Positions 1-6,350 of a stretch of DNA of 11,562 nt are shown here, one piece after another. The notes under the pieces are model-generated. The model was not told the DNA's origin and ran no database searches. It worked only from the letters and a program-made list of their open reading frames with translations. The translations under genes were made by a program, and so were the position numbers. Position 1 is the first letter of the stretch. Every line of letters begins with the position of its first letter. The DNA lies in assembly GCA_007117785.1 (NCBI GenBank), contig SKFV01000010.1, positions 1 through 11,562 on the forward strand. The letters are read 5' to 3'. The DNA comes from Pseudomonas sp. Lineage in GTDB: Bacteria; Pseudomonadota; Gammaproteobacteria; Pseudomonadales; Pseudomonadaceae.

Positions 1-1140
1 ATCATTCGCCAGAACCTTGATCGTTCACCCATGTATACCGGGGTTATCGAAGGTATCGGCCCACGCTATTGCCCGTCGATTGAAGACAAGATTCATCGTT
101 TTGCCGACAAGAACCAGCATCAGGTATTTATCGAACCGGAAGGGCTGACCACCCACGAGCTGTATCCCAACGGCATTTCCACCAGCCTGCCCTTCGATGT
201 GCAATTGCAGATAGTGCGCTCGATCCAGGGGCTGGAAAATGCGCATATCCTGCGCCCCGGCTATGCCATTGAATACGATTATTTCAATCCACAGGATCTG
301 AAGTATTCACTGGAAACCAAGGTGATTGATGGTCTGTTCTTTGCCGGCCAGATCAACGGCACCACCGGTTACGAAGAGGCCGCTGCCCAGGGCCTGCTGG
401 CCGGGCTGAATGCTGCCCGTCGTGCCAAGGGACTGGAAGCCTGGTGCCCGCGTCGCGATGAAGCCTATATCGGTGTGCTGGTCGACGACCTGATCACCAT
501 GGGCACCCGTGAGCCCTATCGCATGTTCACCTCACGCGCCGAATACCGTCTGGTACTGCGCGAAGACAATGCTGATTTACGTCTGACCGAGCAGGGCCGT
601 GAGCTGGGGCTGGTCGATGATCATCGCTGGTCGGTGTTCAGCAGCAAGCGTGAAGCCATCGAACAGGAAACCCAGCGTTTGCGCAGCACCTGGGTGCAGC
701 CAAACAGCCCGGAGGGGCAAGCCTTTACCCTGCGCTATGGCACGCCATTGACCCATGAATACAATTTGCTCGACCTGTTGCGCCGACCGGAAGTGGATTA
801 TGCCGGGCTATGTGAACTGAGTGGAGCCAGCGATGTGGCGGTTGATGCCGCAGAACAGGTGGAGATCCAGTGCAAATACGCTGGTTACATCGAGCGTCAG
901 CAGGAAGAAATCAACAAGCTGCGTCAGCATGAGGCGACTTTGCTGCCTGAAGACCTCGACTACGCGGCACTCAATGGGCTGTCGAATGAAATCCGCCACA
1001 AACTGGCCGATGTGCGGCCGCAAACCCTGGGTCAGGCTTCGCGTATCCCAGGTGTCACCCCGGCAGCCATCAGCCTGTTGCTGATTCATCTGAAAAAACG
1101 CAATGCCCTGGGCGGTCGTCGCCTGGCCCAGGAGGCGTGA
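1..1140 (+). CDS. mnmG: MnmG (GidA), tRNA uridine-5-carboxymethylaminomethyl modification enzyme, C-terminal part
   Basis: This is the 3' part of mnmG; the reading frame is open from base 1 and the start lies left of the window. About 379 codons remain, compared with about 630 in the full protein. MnmG is an FAD-dependent enzyme that works with MnmE to add the carboxymethylaminomethyl group to wobble U34 of certain tRNAs. Visible family signatures are RSPMYTGVIEGIGPRYCPSI near the window start, FFAGQINGTTGYEEAAAQG (about residues 113-131 of the fragment, the end of the FAD-binding fold), then TSRAEYRLVLREDNADLRLT. The helical C-terminal region contains YAGYIERQQEEI, and the end carries SRIPGVTPAAISLLL; this tail is known to contact MnmE and tRNA. 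The ATG at 31 is an internal Met, not a start. The TGA stop is 5 bases from the rsmG ATG, so the two are probably cotranscribed. Intact as far as seen. Confidence 0.97.
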   Translation: MIRQNLDRSPMYTGVIEGIGPRYCPSIEDKIHRFADKNQHQVFIEPEGLTTHELYPNGISTSLPFDVQLQIVRSIQGLENAHILRPGYAIEYDYFNPQDLKYSLETKVIDGLFFAGQINGTTGYEEAAAQGLLAGLNAARRAKGLEAWCPRRDEAYIGVLVDDLITMGTREPYRMFTSRAEYRLVLREDNADLRLTEQGRELGLVDDHRWSVFSSKREAIEQETQRLRSTWVQPNSPEGQAFTLRYGTPLTHEYNLLDLLRRPEVDYAGLCELSGASDVAVDAAEQVEIQCKYAGYIERQQEEINKLRQHEATLLPEDLDYAALNGLSNEIRHKLADVRPQTLGQASRIPGVTPAAISLLLIHLKKRNALGGRRLAQEA

Positions 1141-1145
1141 CAGGG

Positions 1146-1790
1146 ATGTCTGACCACGCCAGGGAATTGCATCAGGGTGCCCGTCAGCTCGGGCTCAATC
1201 TGACTGACAGTCAGGTCGATCAGCTGCTCGCCTACATGGCGCTACTGAACAAGTGGAACAAGGCCTACAACCTGACCGCAGTGCGCGATCCGGATGAAAT
1301 GGTCAGCCGGCATCTGCTCGACAGCCTGAGTATTCTGCCCTTTGTTGAACCGGGCAACTGGCTGGATGTCGGCAGCGGTGGCGGCATGCCGGGGCTGATC
1401 CTGACCATCATGCAGCCGGAATCCCGCTTTACCCTGCTCGACAGCAACGGCAAGAAAACCCGTTTTCTGACCCAGGCAAAAATCGAACTCAAGCTGGATA
1501 ATCTGACGGTAGTAAATACCCGTGTCGAAGCCTTTGGCCCTGAACAGCTATTCGATGGTATTGTTTCCCGAGCCTTCAGTGCGTTGAGTGATTTTGTCCA
1601 GTTGACCCGTCATCTGGCCAAACCGACAACGCGCTGGTTAGCCATGAAAGGGCAATATCCCGCCGATGAATTGGCCGCCCTGCCAGTGGATTTTAAATTG
1701 CTTGCCAGCCATACCCTGCAGGTACCCGGTTGTCAGGGCAGTCGCCATCTGTTGATACTGCAACGTCAGCCGGAAGCGCAGAACGCATAG
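1146..1790 (+). CDS. rsmG: RsmG (GidB), 16S rRNA m7G527 methyltransferase
   Basis: RsmG transfers a methyl group from S-adenosylmethionine to N7 of G527 in 16S rRNA; in other bacteria its loss gives low-level streptomycin resistance. From the ATG at 1146 the product is 214 residues, the usual Pseudomonas length. Visible motifs are KWNKAYNLTAVRDPDEMVSRHLLDS (about 36-60, quoted in part by its family pattern), the glycine-rich SAM loop LDVGSGGGMPG (73-83) and LLDSNGKKTRFL (97-108). SRAF (141-144), LAMKG (165-169) and PGCQGSRHLLIL near the C-terminus follow. A GTG at 1137 overlaps the mnmG stop and would add three residues, but it sits one base behind the GGAGG at 1131-1135, too close to work. 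The ATG at 1146 is 10 bases from that site and is preferred. The stop TAG overlaps the parA ribosome-binding site, so the genes are tightly linked. Confidence 0.95.
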   Translation: MSDHARELHQGARQLGLNLTDSQVDQLLAYMALLNKWNKAYNLTAVRDPDEMVSRHLLDSLSILPFVEPGNWLDVGSGGGMPGLILTIMQPESRFTLLDSNGKKTRFLTQAKIELKLDNLTVVNTRVEAFGPEQLFDGIVSRAFSALSDFVQLTRHLAKPTTRWLAMKGQYPADELAALPVDFKLLASHTLQVPGCQGSRHLLILQRQPEAQNA

Positions 1791-1799
1791 GAGGTCAGA

Positions 1800-2603
1800 G
1801 TGGGCAAGGTATTGGCCATAGCCAACCAGAAAGGCGGTGTCGCTAAAACGACCACCAGTATCAATCTGGCTGCCTCACTGGCTGCCACCAAGCGCAAGGT
1901 GCTGCTGGTTGACCTCGATCCTCAGGGTAACGCCACCATGGGCAGCGGCATCGACAAGAGTGAGCTGGACAACTCGGTGTATGAGTTGCTCACCGGGCGC
2001 AGCAATTTCGACGCTACCGTGGTTGCCTCCGAGCATGGCGGCTATGACCTGTTGCCGGCCAATGGCGACCTTACAGCAGCAGAAGTGGAGCTGCTCGACA
2101 TCAAGATGAAAGAAAGCCGTTTGCGTTATGCGCTGACCAATGTGCGCAGCAAATACGACTACATCATCATCGACTGCCCGCCATCATTGAATATGCTCAC
2201 CGTCAATGGTCTGGTCGCAGCCGATGGGGTTATTATCCCCATGCAGTGTGAGTATTACGCCCTGGAAGGGCTGTCCGCATTGATCAACACGATCAATCGC
2301 ATTACCAGTGTACTGAACCCCGGCTTGCAGATTGAAGGTTTGCTGCGCACCATGTACGACCCGCGCAACAGCCTGACCCAGGATGTGTCGGCCCAGCTCA
2401 GCCAGCACTTTGCTGATCAGTTGTACCAGACGGTGATTCCGCGCAACGTACGACTGGCCGAAGCCCCGAGTTTTGGTATGCCGGCGCTGGTTTATGACAA
2501 GCAATCGCGCGGCGCAGTGGCCTATCTGGCAATGGCCGGTGAATTGATACGACGCAGCAAGCAGGCAGCCGGCAAACAACAGCCGGCTCCGGTAACCGAT
2601 TAA
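1800..2603 (+). CDS. parA: ParA (Soj family) chromosome-partitioning ATPase
   Basis: ParA is a deviant-Walker ATPase that forms ATP-bound dimers on the nucleoid and, with ParB-parS, drives segregation of the origin region. The 267-residue product has the expected order of motifs: IANQKGG then AKTTT (Walker A, 7-19), VDLDPQGN (Walker A', 37-44), YIIIDCPPS (Walker B, 121-129) and IPRNVRLAEAPSFG (213-226). R218 in the last motif corresponds to a DNA-binding Arg known from Soj. The start is GTG at 1800, supported by GGAGG at 1790-1794 with 5 bases of spacing. The residue before the catalytic Lys is Ala (A15) where Soj and the Pseudomonas ParA sequences I recall have Gly; the signature Lys K11 and K16 are both kept. 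The length and adjacency to parB mark this as the chromosomal system rather than a plasmid one. Confidence 0.95.
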   Translation: MGKVLAIANQKGGVAKTTTSINLAASLAATKRKVLLVDLDPQGNATMGSGIDKSELDNSVYELLTGRSNFDATVVASEHGGYDLLPANGDLTAAEVELLDIKMKESRLRYALTNVRSKYDYIIIDCPPSLNMLTVNGLVAADGVIIPMQCEYYALEGLSALINTINRITSVLNPGLQIEGLLRTMYDPRNSLTQDVSAQLSQHFADQLYQTVIPRNVRLAEAPSFGMPALVYDKQSRGAVAYLAMAGELIRRSKQAAGKQQPAPVTD

Positions 2604-2626
2604 CAAGAACGAAGGACACTAGCGCC

Positions 2627-3496
2627 ATGGCGGCCAAGAAACGTGGCTTGGGACGAGGACTTGATGCCTTGCTGGGACAGAGTACTGCCCCACAAGATGA
2701 GCAGGGCGGTGATGTGCAGCAGGATCATCTGCTCAAGGACCTGCCAGTTGATCTGATCCAGCGAGGCAAATACCAGCCACGCCGGGATATGGATCCGCAA
2801 GCTCTGGAAGAGCTGGCTGAGTCGATCAAGGCCCAGGGTGTCATGCAGCCTATCGTGGTGCGCCCCATTGGTGGCGGGCGTTATGAAATCATCGCCGGTG
2901 AGCGTCGCTGGCGCGCCACCCAGCAGGCCGGGCTGGATTATATTCCGGCGGTTATCCGCGATGTGCCGGATGAAGCCGCCATTGCCATGGCACTGATCGA
3001 GAATATCCAACGTGAAGACCTCAATCCGATAGAAGAGGCCATGGCGCTGCATCGCCTGCAGCAGGAATTCGAGCTGACTCAGCAACAGGTTGCCAATGCG
3101 GTGGGCAAGTCCCGTGTCAGTATCACCAATCTGTTGCGTCTGATGGCATTACCGGATGACGTCAAGCTGTTGCTCGAACGGGGTGATATCGAAATGGGCC
3201 ATGCCCGCGCCCTGCTGGGCCTGCCACTGGAAGAACAGACCGCAGCAGCCCGCCAGGTAGTGGCCAAGGGGTTGACCGTTCGCCAGACTGAAGCTTTGGT
3301 GCGCCAGTTGCTCAAACCGCGTCAGACACAGCTCAACCAGCGTCCTGATCCGAATATCGAACACCTGCAGAGTGACCTGTCAGAGCGGTTGGGTGCCGAA
3401 GTGAAAATCCAGCATGGCGCGCGTGGTAAGGGCAAGCTGGTGATCAGTTACAGTTCGCTGGATGAACTGGATGGTGTATTGGCACATATCAAATAA
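2627..3496 (+). CDS. parB: ParB (Spo0J family) chromosome-partitioning CTPase and parS-binding protein
   Basis: ParB binds parS, loads as a sliding clamp powered by CTP, and stimulates ParA ATPase. The 289-residue product is full length. The N-terminal KKRGLGRGLDALLG (4-17) is the usual ParA-interacting segment. The CTP-binding and clamp domain follows, with the arginine box GERRWRA (91-97) and ENIQREDLNPIEEA (125-138). A helix-turn-helix lies at about 151-170 (TQQQVANAVGKSRVSITNLL), and a C-terminal dimerisation domain at about 240-289. The start ATG at 2627 has GAAGGA at 2611-2616, a 10-base spacer. parA and parB are 23 bases apart. I found no match to the palindromic parS core CACGTG in this window, so the parS sites must lie elsewhere. 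Confidence 0.96.
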   Translation: MAAKKRGLGRGLDALLGQSTAPQDEQGGDVQQDHLLKDLPVDLIQRGKYQPRRDMDPQALEELAESIKAQGVMQPIVVRPIGGGRYEIIAGERRWRATQQAGLDYIPAVIRDVPDEAAIAMALIENIQREDLNPIEEAMALHRLQQEFELTQQQVANAVGKSRVSITNLLRLMALPDDVKLLLERGDIEMGHARALLGLPLEEQTAAARQVVAKGLTVRQTEALVRQLLKPRQTQLNQRPDPNIEHLQSDLSERLGAEVKIQHGARGKGKLVISYSSLDELDGVLAHIK

Positions 3497-3507
3497 GTGC
3501 GGGCTAA

Positions 3508-3535
3508 GCGGTCGCAGGCTGGCAAGCCACGACGC
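3508..3535 (+). other. Imperfect hairpin just downstream of parB
   Basis: Eleven bases after the parB stop, GCG-g-TCG can pair with CGACGC. Inside it GGCT pairs with AGCC around a GGCA loop, giving about 10 pairs with one bulge and a small internal loop. There is no T-run behind it (the following bases are ATATGGG), so it is not a convincing intrinsic terminator. It may mark or protect the 3' end of the parAB transcript, or have no function. Pairing was read by eye; no energy was computed. Confidence 0.35.
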
Positions 3536-3571
3536 ATATGGGTGAAGACTTTGAATTTTATGCCACTACGG

Positions 3572-3600
3572 TTGAACGCCGGGGCTATTCGACCTATACT
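3572..3600 (+). promoter_or_regulatory. Sigma-70 promoter for the atp operon
   Basis: A -35 element TTGAAC (3572-3577) and a -10 element TATACT (3595-3600) are separated by exactly 17 bases. The -10 matches the TATAAT consensus at five of six positions and the -35 matches TTGACA at four. Transcription would start near 3607 and leave a leader of about 85 bases before atpI. It lies in the only long gap of the window and directly precedes the operon, which supports the call. Confidence 0.7.
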
Positions 3601-3642
3601 CCTCGCGCTATTTTGGCCTTGTAAATGCACTGGATTTTTGCA

Positions 3643-3673
3643 AATAAGCGTTCCTGGCCCGAACGTACTTATT
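3643..3673 (+). promoter_or_regulatory. Stem-loop in the atp operon 5' leader
   Basis: AATAAG (3643-3648) pairs with CTTATT (3668-3673), and CGTTC (3649-3653) pairs with GAACG (3661-3665). This gives an 11-bp perfect-complement stem with a TA bulge on the 3' side and the 7-base loop CTGGCCC. It ends 18 bases before the atpI ATG and about 12 bases before the weak ribosome-binding site GCAGGG. It could protect the mRNA 5' end, limit ribosome entry on atpI, or be a protein-binding or RNase III site. The structure is direct sequence evidence; the function is inferred. Confidence 0.6.
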
Positions 3674-3691
3674 CACCAGCAGGCAGGGTAA

Positions 3692-4096
3692 ATGGACGCA
3701 AGAACGCCCAATCGTACCCCGTTTCATCGCTGGCCCGGTTTTCCGGTGTTGAAGTGGCAAGCCCTGTTGACCGTCGGGATTGCTTTGACTCTGTGGTTTT
3801 TCCAGGGTCCTGTTGCCGGGTATTCCGGCCTGTTGGGTGGACTTATTGCACTGGTCCCCAACGCGTATTTTGTCTTTCGGGTGTTCCGTTACAGTGGCGC
3901 CCGGTCGACACGAGCCATCGTCACCGAAATGTTTTCGGGCGAGGCAGGCAAACTGATTCTGACCGCCGCACTCTTTATTGTGGTGTGGCTGGGAGTAAGT
4001 CCGCTGGAGGAAATAGCCCTGTTTATCGGCTACCTCGCGGGATTGGCGGTAAGTGCCAGTGCTCCCTTGCTGGTTAAAAGCTTTCAAAAGCATTAG
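3692..4096 (+). CDS. atpI: AtpI, F-type ATP synthase subunit I (assembly factor)
   Basis: AtpI is a small inner-membrane protein encoded first in many atp operons. It is not part of the finished enzyme and is thought to help assemble the c-ring. The 134-residue product begins MDARTPNRTPFHRWPGFPVL, close to the start of the Pseudomonas protein. It has four hydrophobic segments at about 17-37, 42-64, 86-102 and 105-127. The conserved middle region shows GYSGLLGGLIALVPNAYF (43-60) followed by a basic FRYSGAR stretch and GEAGKLILTA (83-92). The ribosome-binding site is weak (GCAGGG, 3683-3688) and the start overlaps a TAA in another frame, in line with the low output usually reported for atpI. 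It is the first gene behind the promoter at 3572-3600, and atpB follows after 14 bases. Confidence 0.92.
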   Translation: MDARTPNRTPFHRWPGFPVLKWQALLTVGIALTLWFFQGPVAGYSGLLGGLIALVPNAYFVFRVFRYSGARSTRAIVTEMFSGEAGKLILTAALFIVVWLGVSPLEEIALFIGYLAGLAVSASAPLLVKSFQKH

Positions 4097-4110
4097 CGTT
4101 CGAGGCAACT

Positions 4111-4929
4111 ATGGCAGACGATTCAGCTGGCTACATTCAGCACCACTTGCAAAACGCAGTCTTCGGAGCCCATCCCGAGAAAGGCTGGATTATGGCGCAG
4201 AGTTATGAAGATGTTGATGCAATGGGCTTTATGTCCATTCACGTTGACACCATGATCTTCTCCATCCTCATGGGCTTGTTGTTCGCCTTTGTCTTTGGGC
4301 GTGCCGCCAAGCGGGCCAGTGCCGATGCACCTTCCGGCCTGCAGAATCTGGTGGAGATGTGCGTTGAGTTTGTTCAGGGCATGGTGCGAGACACCTTCCA
4401 CGGCCGCAGCGCCATGATTGCCCCGCTGGCACTGACCATCTTCGTCTGGATTTTCCTGATGAACTCCTTGAAATGGCTGCCGGTTGACTGGATTCCAGGC
4501 CTGGTCATGATGACCACGGGTACCGAGTTCTTCAAAATTGTTCCCACCACAGATGTCAATGCCACCATTGGTATGGCGCTGGGTGTCTTCCTGCTGATCA
4601 TCTTCTACAGCATCAAGATCAAGGGTGCTGCTGGCTTTGCCAAGGAACTCTCGTTCACGCCCTTCCCTCACTGGGCGCTGATTCCGTTTAACCTATTCCT
4701 CGAAATTCTTGGCCTGCTGACCAAACCGATCAGTCTGGCACTGCGTTTGTTCGGTAACATGTATGCCGGTGAAGTGGTCTTCATCCTGATTGCATTGCTG
4801 CCGTTCTTCCTGCAATGGACGCTCTATCTGCCCTGGGCGATCTTCCATCTTCTGGTTATTCCGCTGCAGGCCTTCATCTTCATGGTACTGACCATCGTTT
4901 ACCTGAGTCAGGCTCACGAGGATCACTAA
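4111..4929 (+). CDS. atpB: AtpB, F-type ATP synthase subunit a
   Basis: Subunit a is the stator half of the proton channel; protons pass between it and the rotating c-ring. The 272-residue product matches the E. coli length (271). The key region is LLTKPISLALRLFGNMYAGE (202-221). R212 corresponds to the essential E. coli Arg210, and N216 and E221 correspond to Asn214 and Glu219. E198 matches Glu196, H246 (PWAIFHLL) matches His245, and Q253 (PLQAFIFMVL) matches Gln252. Several hydrophobic segments are visible, including about 45-63, 103-119, 152-168, 188-215, 222-240 and 243-266. The ATG is preceded by CGAGG (4101-4105) with a 5-base spacer. Nothing is missing from the proton path, and no sodium-specific feature was noted. 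Confidence 0.97.
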   Translation: MADDSAGYIQHHLQNAVFGAHPEKGWIMAQSYEDVDAMGFMSIHVDTMIFSILMGLLFAFVFGRAAKRASADAPSGLQNLVEMCVEFVQGMVRDTFHGRSAMIAPLALTIFVWIFLMNSLKWLPVDWIPGLVMMTTGTEFFKIVPTTDVNATIGMALGVFLLIIFYSIKIKGAAGFAKELSFTPFPHWALIPFNLFLEILGLLTKPISLALRLFGNMYAGEVVFILIALLPFFLQWTLYLPWAIFHLLVIPLQAFIFMVLTIVYLSQAHEDH

Positions 4930-4940
4930 CGCGGTAACCC

Positions 4941-4984
4941 GTTTTCAACCAACTGCAACTTAAACTAGAAACTTAGGAGTAATT
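4941..4984 (+). promoter_or_regulatory. AU-rich translation-initiation leader of atpE
   Basis: The 44 bases before the atpE ATG contain only 14 G or C (32 percent), well below the neighbouring genes. They start with a TTTT tract, continue as a C- and A-rich run with no visible hairpin, and end in a strong AGGAG (4975-4979) five bases from the ATG. In E. coli the stretch before atpE is a known U/A-rich translational enhancer that raises c-subunit synthesis. The composition and position here match that arrangement; activity is inferred. Confidence 0.5.
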
Positions 4985-5224
4985 ATGGAACTCGTTATCA
5001 TTGCTGCCGCCATCATCATCGGTCTGGGCGCTCTGAGCACCGGCATCGGCTTCGCCCTGCTCGGTGGCAAGCTGCTGGAATCCACTGCCCGTCAGCCTGA
5101 GCTGGCTCCGCAGCTGCAAACCAAAACCTTCATCATGGCCGGTCTGCTTGACGCCGTTCCGATGATCGGTGTTGGTATTGCGATGTACCTGATCTTCGTT
5201 GTTGCCCCTGGCGTTGCTGGTTGA
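4985..5224 (+). CDS. atpE: AtpE, F-type ATP synthase subunit c (proteolipid ring)
   Basis: Subunit c forms the membrane rotor ring; each copy carries one proton on an acidic residue. The 79-residue product is two transmembrane helices joined by the polar loop ARQPE (35-39). The proton-binding residue is D56 in LLDAVPMIGVG (54-64), equal to E. coli Asp61, with the E. coli-like Pro three residues on (P59). The position matching the sodium-ligand Gln of Ilyobacter is F23, so proton coupling is expected. Helix 1 reads GLGALSTGIGFALLGGK (13-29): the small-residue packing positions are S18, G20, G22 and A24, where E. coli has G23, A25, G27 and G29. The loop is preceded by LLEST instead of the common FLEGA. 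It is the most highly translated gene in other atp operons, and the leader and AGGAG before it fit that. Confidence 0.97.
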   Translation: MELVIIAAAIIIGLGALSTGIGFALLGGKLLESTARQPELAPQLQTKTFIMAGLLDAVPMIGVGIAMYLIFVVAPGVAG

Positions 5225-5225
5225 T

Positions 5226-5270
5226 CTATCGTTCTGCGATAGCAGGCAGGGCAAATGCCCTGCCTTATCG
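5226..5270 (+). promoter_or_regulatory. Two competing hairpins between atpE and atpF
   Basis: Directly after the atpE stop, CTATCG (5226-5231) can pair with CGATAG (5237-5242) around TTCTG: hairpin A. Next to it AGGCAGGGC (5244-5252) pairs perfectly with GCCCTGCCT (5257-5265) around AAAT: hairpin B. CGATA (5237-5241) can also pair with TATCG (5266-5270), which extends B to 14 pairs with a GC bulge but destroys A. The structure is not followed by a T-run, so it is not an intrinsic terminator. It ends about 30 bases before the atpF ribosome-binding site, so it does not cover that site. A role in mRNA processing or 3'-end protection of atpE is likelier. Pairing is seen in the sequence; the role is inferred. 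Confidence 0.65.
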
Positions 5271-5315
5271 ACTCTGAGTACCCGGGAATCAACGAATAGC
5301 ACGAGGTAAATCGCT

Positions 5316-5786
5316 GTGAATATTAACCTGACTGTAATTGGTCAAACGATTGCCTTCGCACTTTTTGTCTGGTTCTGCATGAAGTTTGTGTGGCCGCCGA
5401 TTACGGCTGCCATGGCTGAACGCCAGAAAAAAATCGCTGAAGGTCTGGACGCGGCTGGCCGCGCTCAGCGTGACCTGAGTCTGGCTCAGGAAAAAGCTGC
5501 TGATACCCTGCGTGGCACCAAGGAACAGGCAACCCAGATTCTGGACAAGGCGAACAAGAACGCCAACCAGATCATCGAGGAAGCCAAGCAACAAGCACGT
5601 TCCGAAGGTGAGCGTCTGATCGAGTCAGCCAAGGCTGAGATCGACCAGGAGATCAACCGCGCCAAAGAACAACTCCGTGCCCAGGTCGCCGCATTGGCGG
5701 TCCAAGGTGCCGAGCACATTCTGGAATCTGAAGTTGATTCCAAGGCCCACAGTGAGCTGGTCAATAAACTGGCCTCACAACTCTAA
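5316..5786 (+). CDS. atpF: AtpF, F-type ATP synthase subunit b (peripheral stalk)
   Basis: Subunit b forms, as a dimer, the outer stalk that holds F1 still against the turning rotor. The 156-residue length equals that of E. coli and Pseudomonas b. One N-terminal membrane helix (about 6-25, including FCMKFVWPP at 20-28, with the conserved Cys at 21) is followed by a long charged helix from about 35 to 125, rich in Ala, Glu, Lys and Gln, which forms the coiled coil. The end (LAVQGAEHIL and LVNKLASQL) contacts delta and F1. The start is GTG at 5316, supported by ACGAGG at 5301-5306 and by the MNIN beginning shared with homologues. atpH follows after 12 bases. Confidence 0.96.
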   Translation: MNINLTVIGQTIAFALFVWFCMKFVWPPITAAMAERQKKIAEGLDAAGRAQRDLSLAQEKAADTLRGTKEQATQILDKANKNANQIIEEAKQQARSEGERLIESAKAEIDQEINRAKEQLRAQVAALAVQGAEHILESEVDSKAHSELVNKLASQL

Positions 5787-5798
5787 GCGAGGCGAGCG

Positions 5799-6335
5799 AT
5801 GGCTACTATCAACACGCTAGCTCGGCCTTACGCCAAAGCCGCATTCGAACATGCAGCCGGTGCCCAAGCGCTTGACGCCTGGTCCGGTATGCTGGCCCTG
5901 GCCAGCGCTGCAGTGGTCGATGCGGCCTTTGCCGATAGAGTGCGCAATCCGGGTTTGACGCGGACGCGCAAGGCCGACGACCTGCTCATGGTGTGCGAAG
6001 GTCATATTGACGCGGGGTTTGGCAATTTTATTCGAACCCTCGCCGAGCATGACCGTCTGCCCTTGATCCCGGTTATCGCCGAGCTCTACGAGCAGCATAA
6101 GGCGGAGCACGATCGGAGCGTCGCAGTCGAAGTCGAAAGCGCCTTCGAGCTGAGCGAAGATCAACAGAAAACGCTGGTAACCGCGCTATCCAAGCGGTTG
6201 GACCGAGCAGTGACCCCGCAGGTGACGATCAACCCCGCGCTGATTGGCGGTGTGGTGATCCGGGCGGGTGACCTGGTTATCGATGGTTCGGTCCGCGGCA
6301 AGCTGGCACAGCTTGCCGAGGCGTTGAAATCCTGA
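5799..6335 (+). CDS. atpH: AtpH, F-type ATP synthase subunit delta
   Basis: Delta sits on top of F1 and joins the alpha3beta3 head to subunit b. The 178-residue product matches the family length. The N-terminal helical domain starts ARPYAKAAFEHA (8-19) and ends around NFIRTLAEHDRLPLIPVI (76-93). The C-terminal part carries the conserved INPALIGGVVIRAGDLVIDGS (144-164, motif core LIGG then GD and DGS) and the closing helix RGKLAQLAEAL. ATG at 5799 has GAGG at 5789-5792. Delta is the least conserved F1 subunit, and codon use looks less strict than in atpA and atpD (rare Leu CTA at 6186, for example). Confidence 0.95.
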   Translation: MATINTLARPYAKAAFEHAAGAQALDAWSGMLALASAAVVDAAFADRVRNPGLTRTRKADDLLMVCEGHIDAGFGNFIRTLAEHDRLPLIPVIAELYEQHKAEHDRSVAVEVESAFELSEDQQKTLVTALSKRLDRAVTPQVTINPALIGGVVIRAGDLVIDGSVRGKLAQLAEALKS

Positions 6336-6350
6336 TTTGAGGGACATGGC

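Noticed and set aside
1137..1139. GTG as an alternative rsmG start overlapping the mnmG stop
   Set aside because: Only one base separates it from GGAGG; the ATG at 1146 has workable spacing and gives the usual protein length.
3497..3691. 64-codon open frame starting with GTG directly behind parB
   Set aside because: No ribosome-binding site, contains the atp promoter and leader hairpin, and has no recognisable composition or motif.
2600..3700. A parS site in or near parB
   Set aside because: parS sites are often close to parAB, but I found no CACGTG-centred palindrome anywhere in the window by reading. A pattern search allowing mismatches would settle this.
3625..4077. 150-codon plus-strand open frame overlapping atpI in another frame
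   Set aside because: Begins in the leader without a good ribosome-binding site and conflicts with atpI, which has clear family motifs and membrane segments.
5237..5270. Intrinsic terminator between atpE and atpF
   Set aside because: The stem is strong but is followed by mixed sequence (ACTCTGAG) without a T-run, and termination here would cut off most of the operon.
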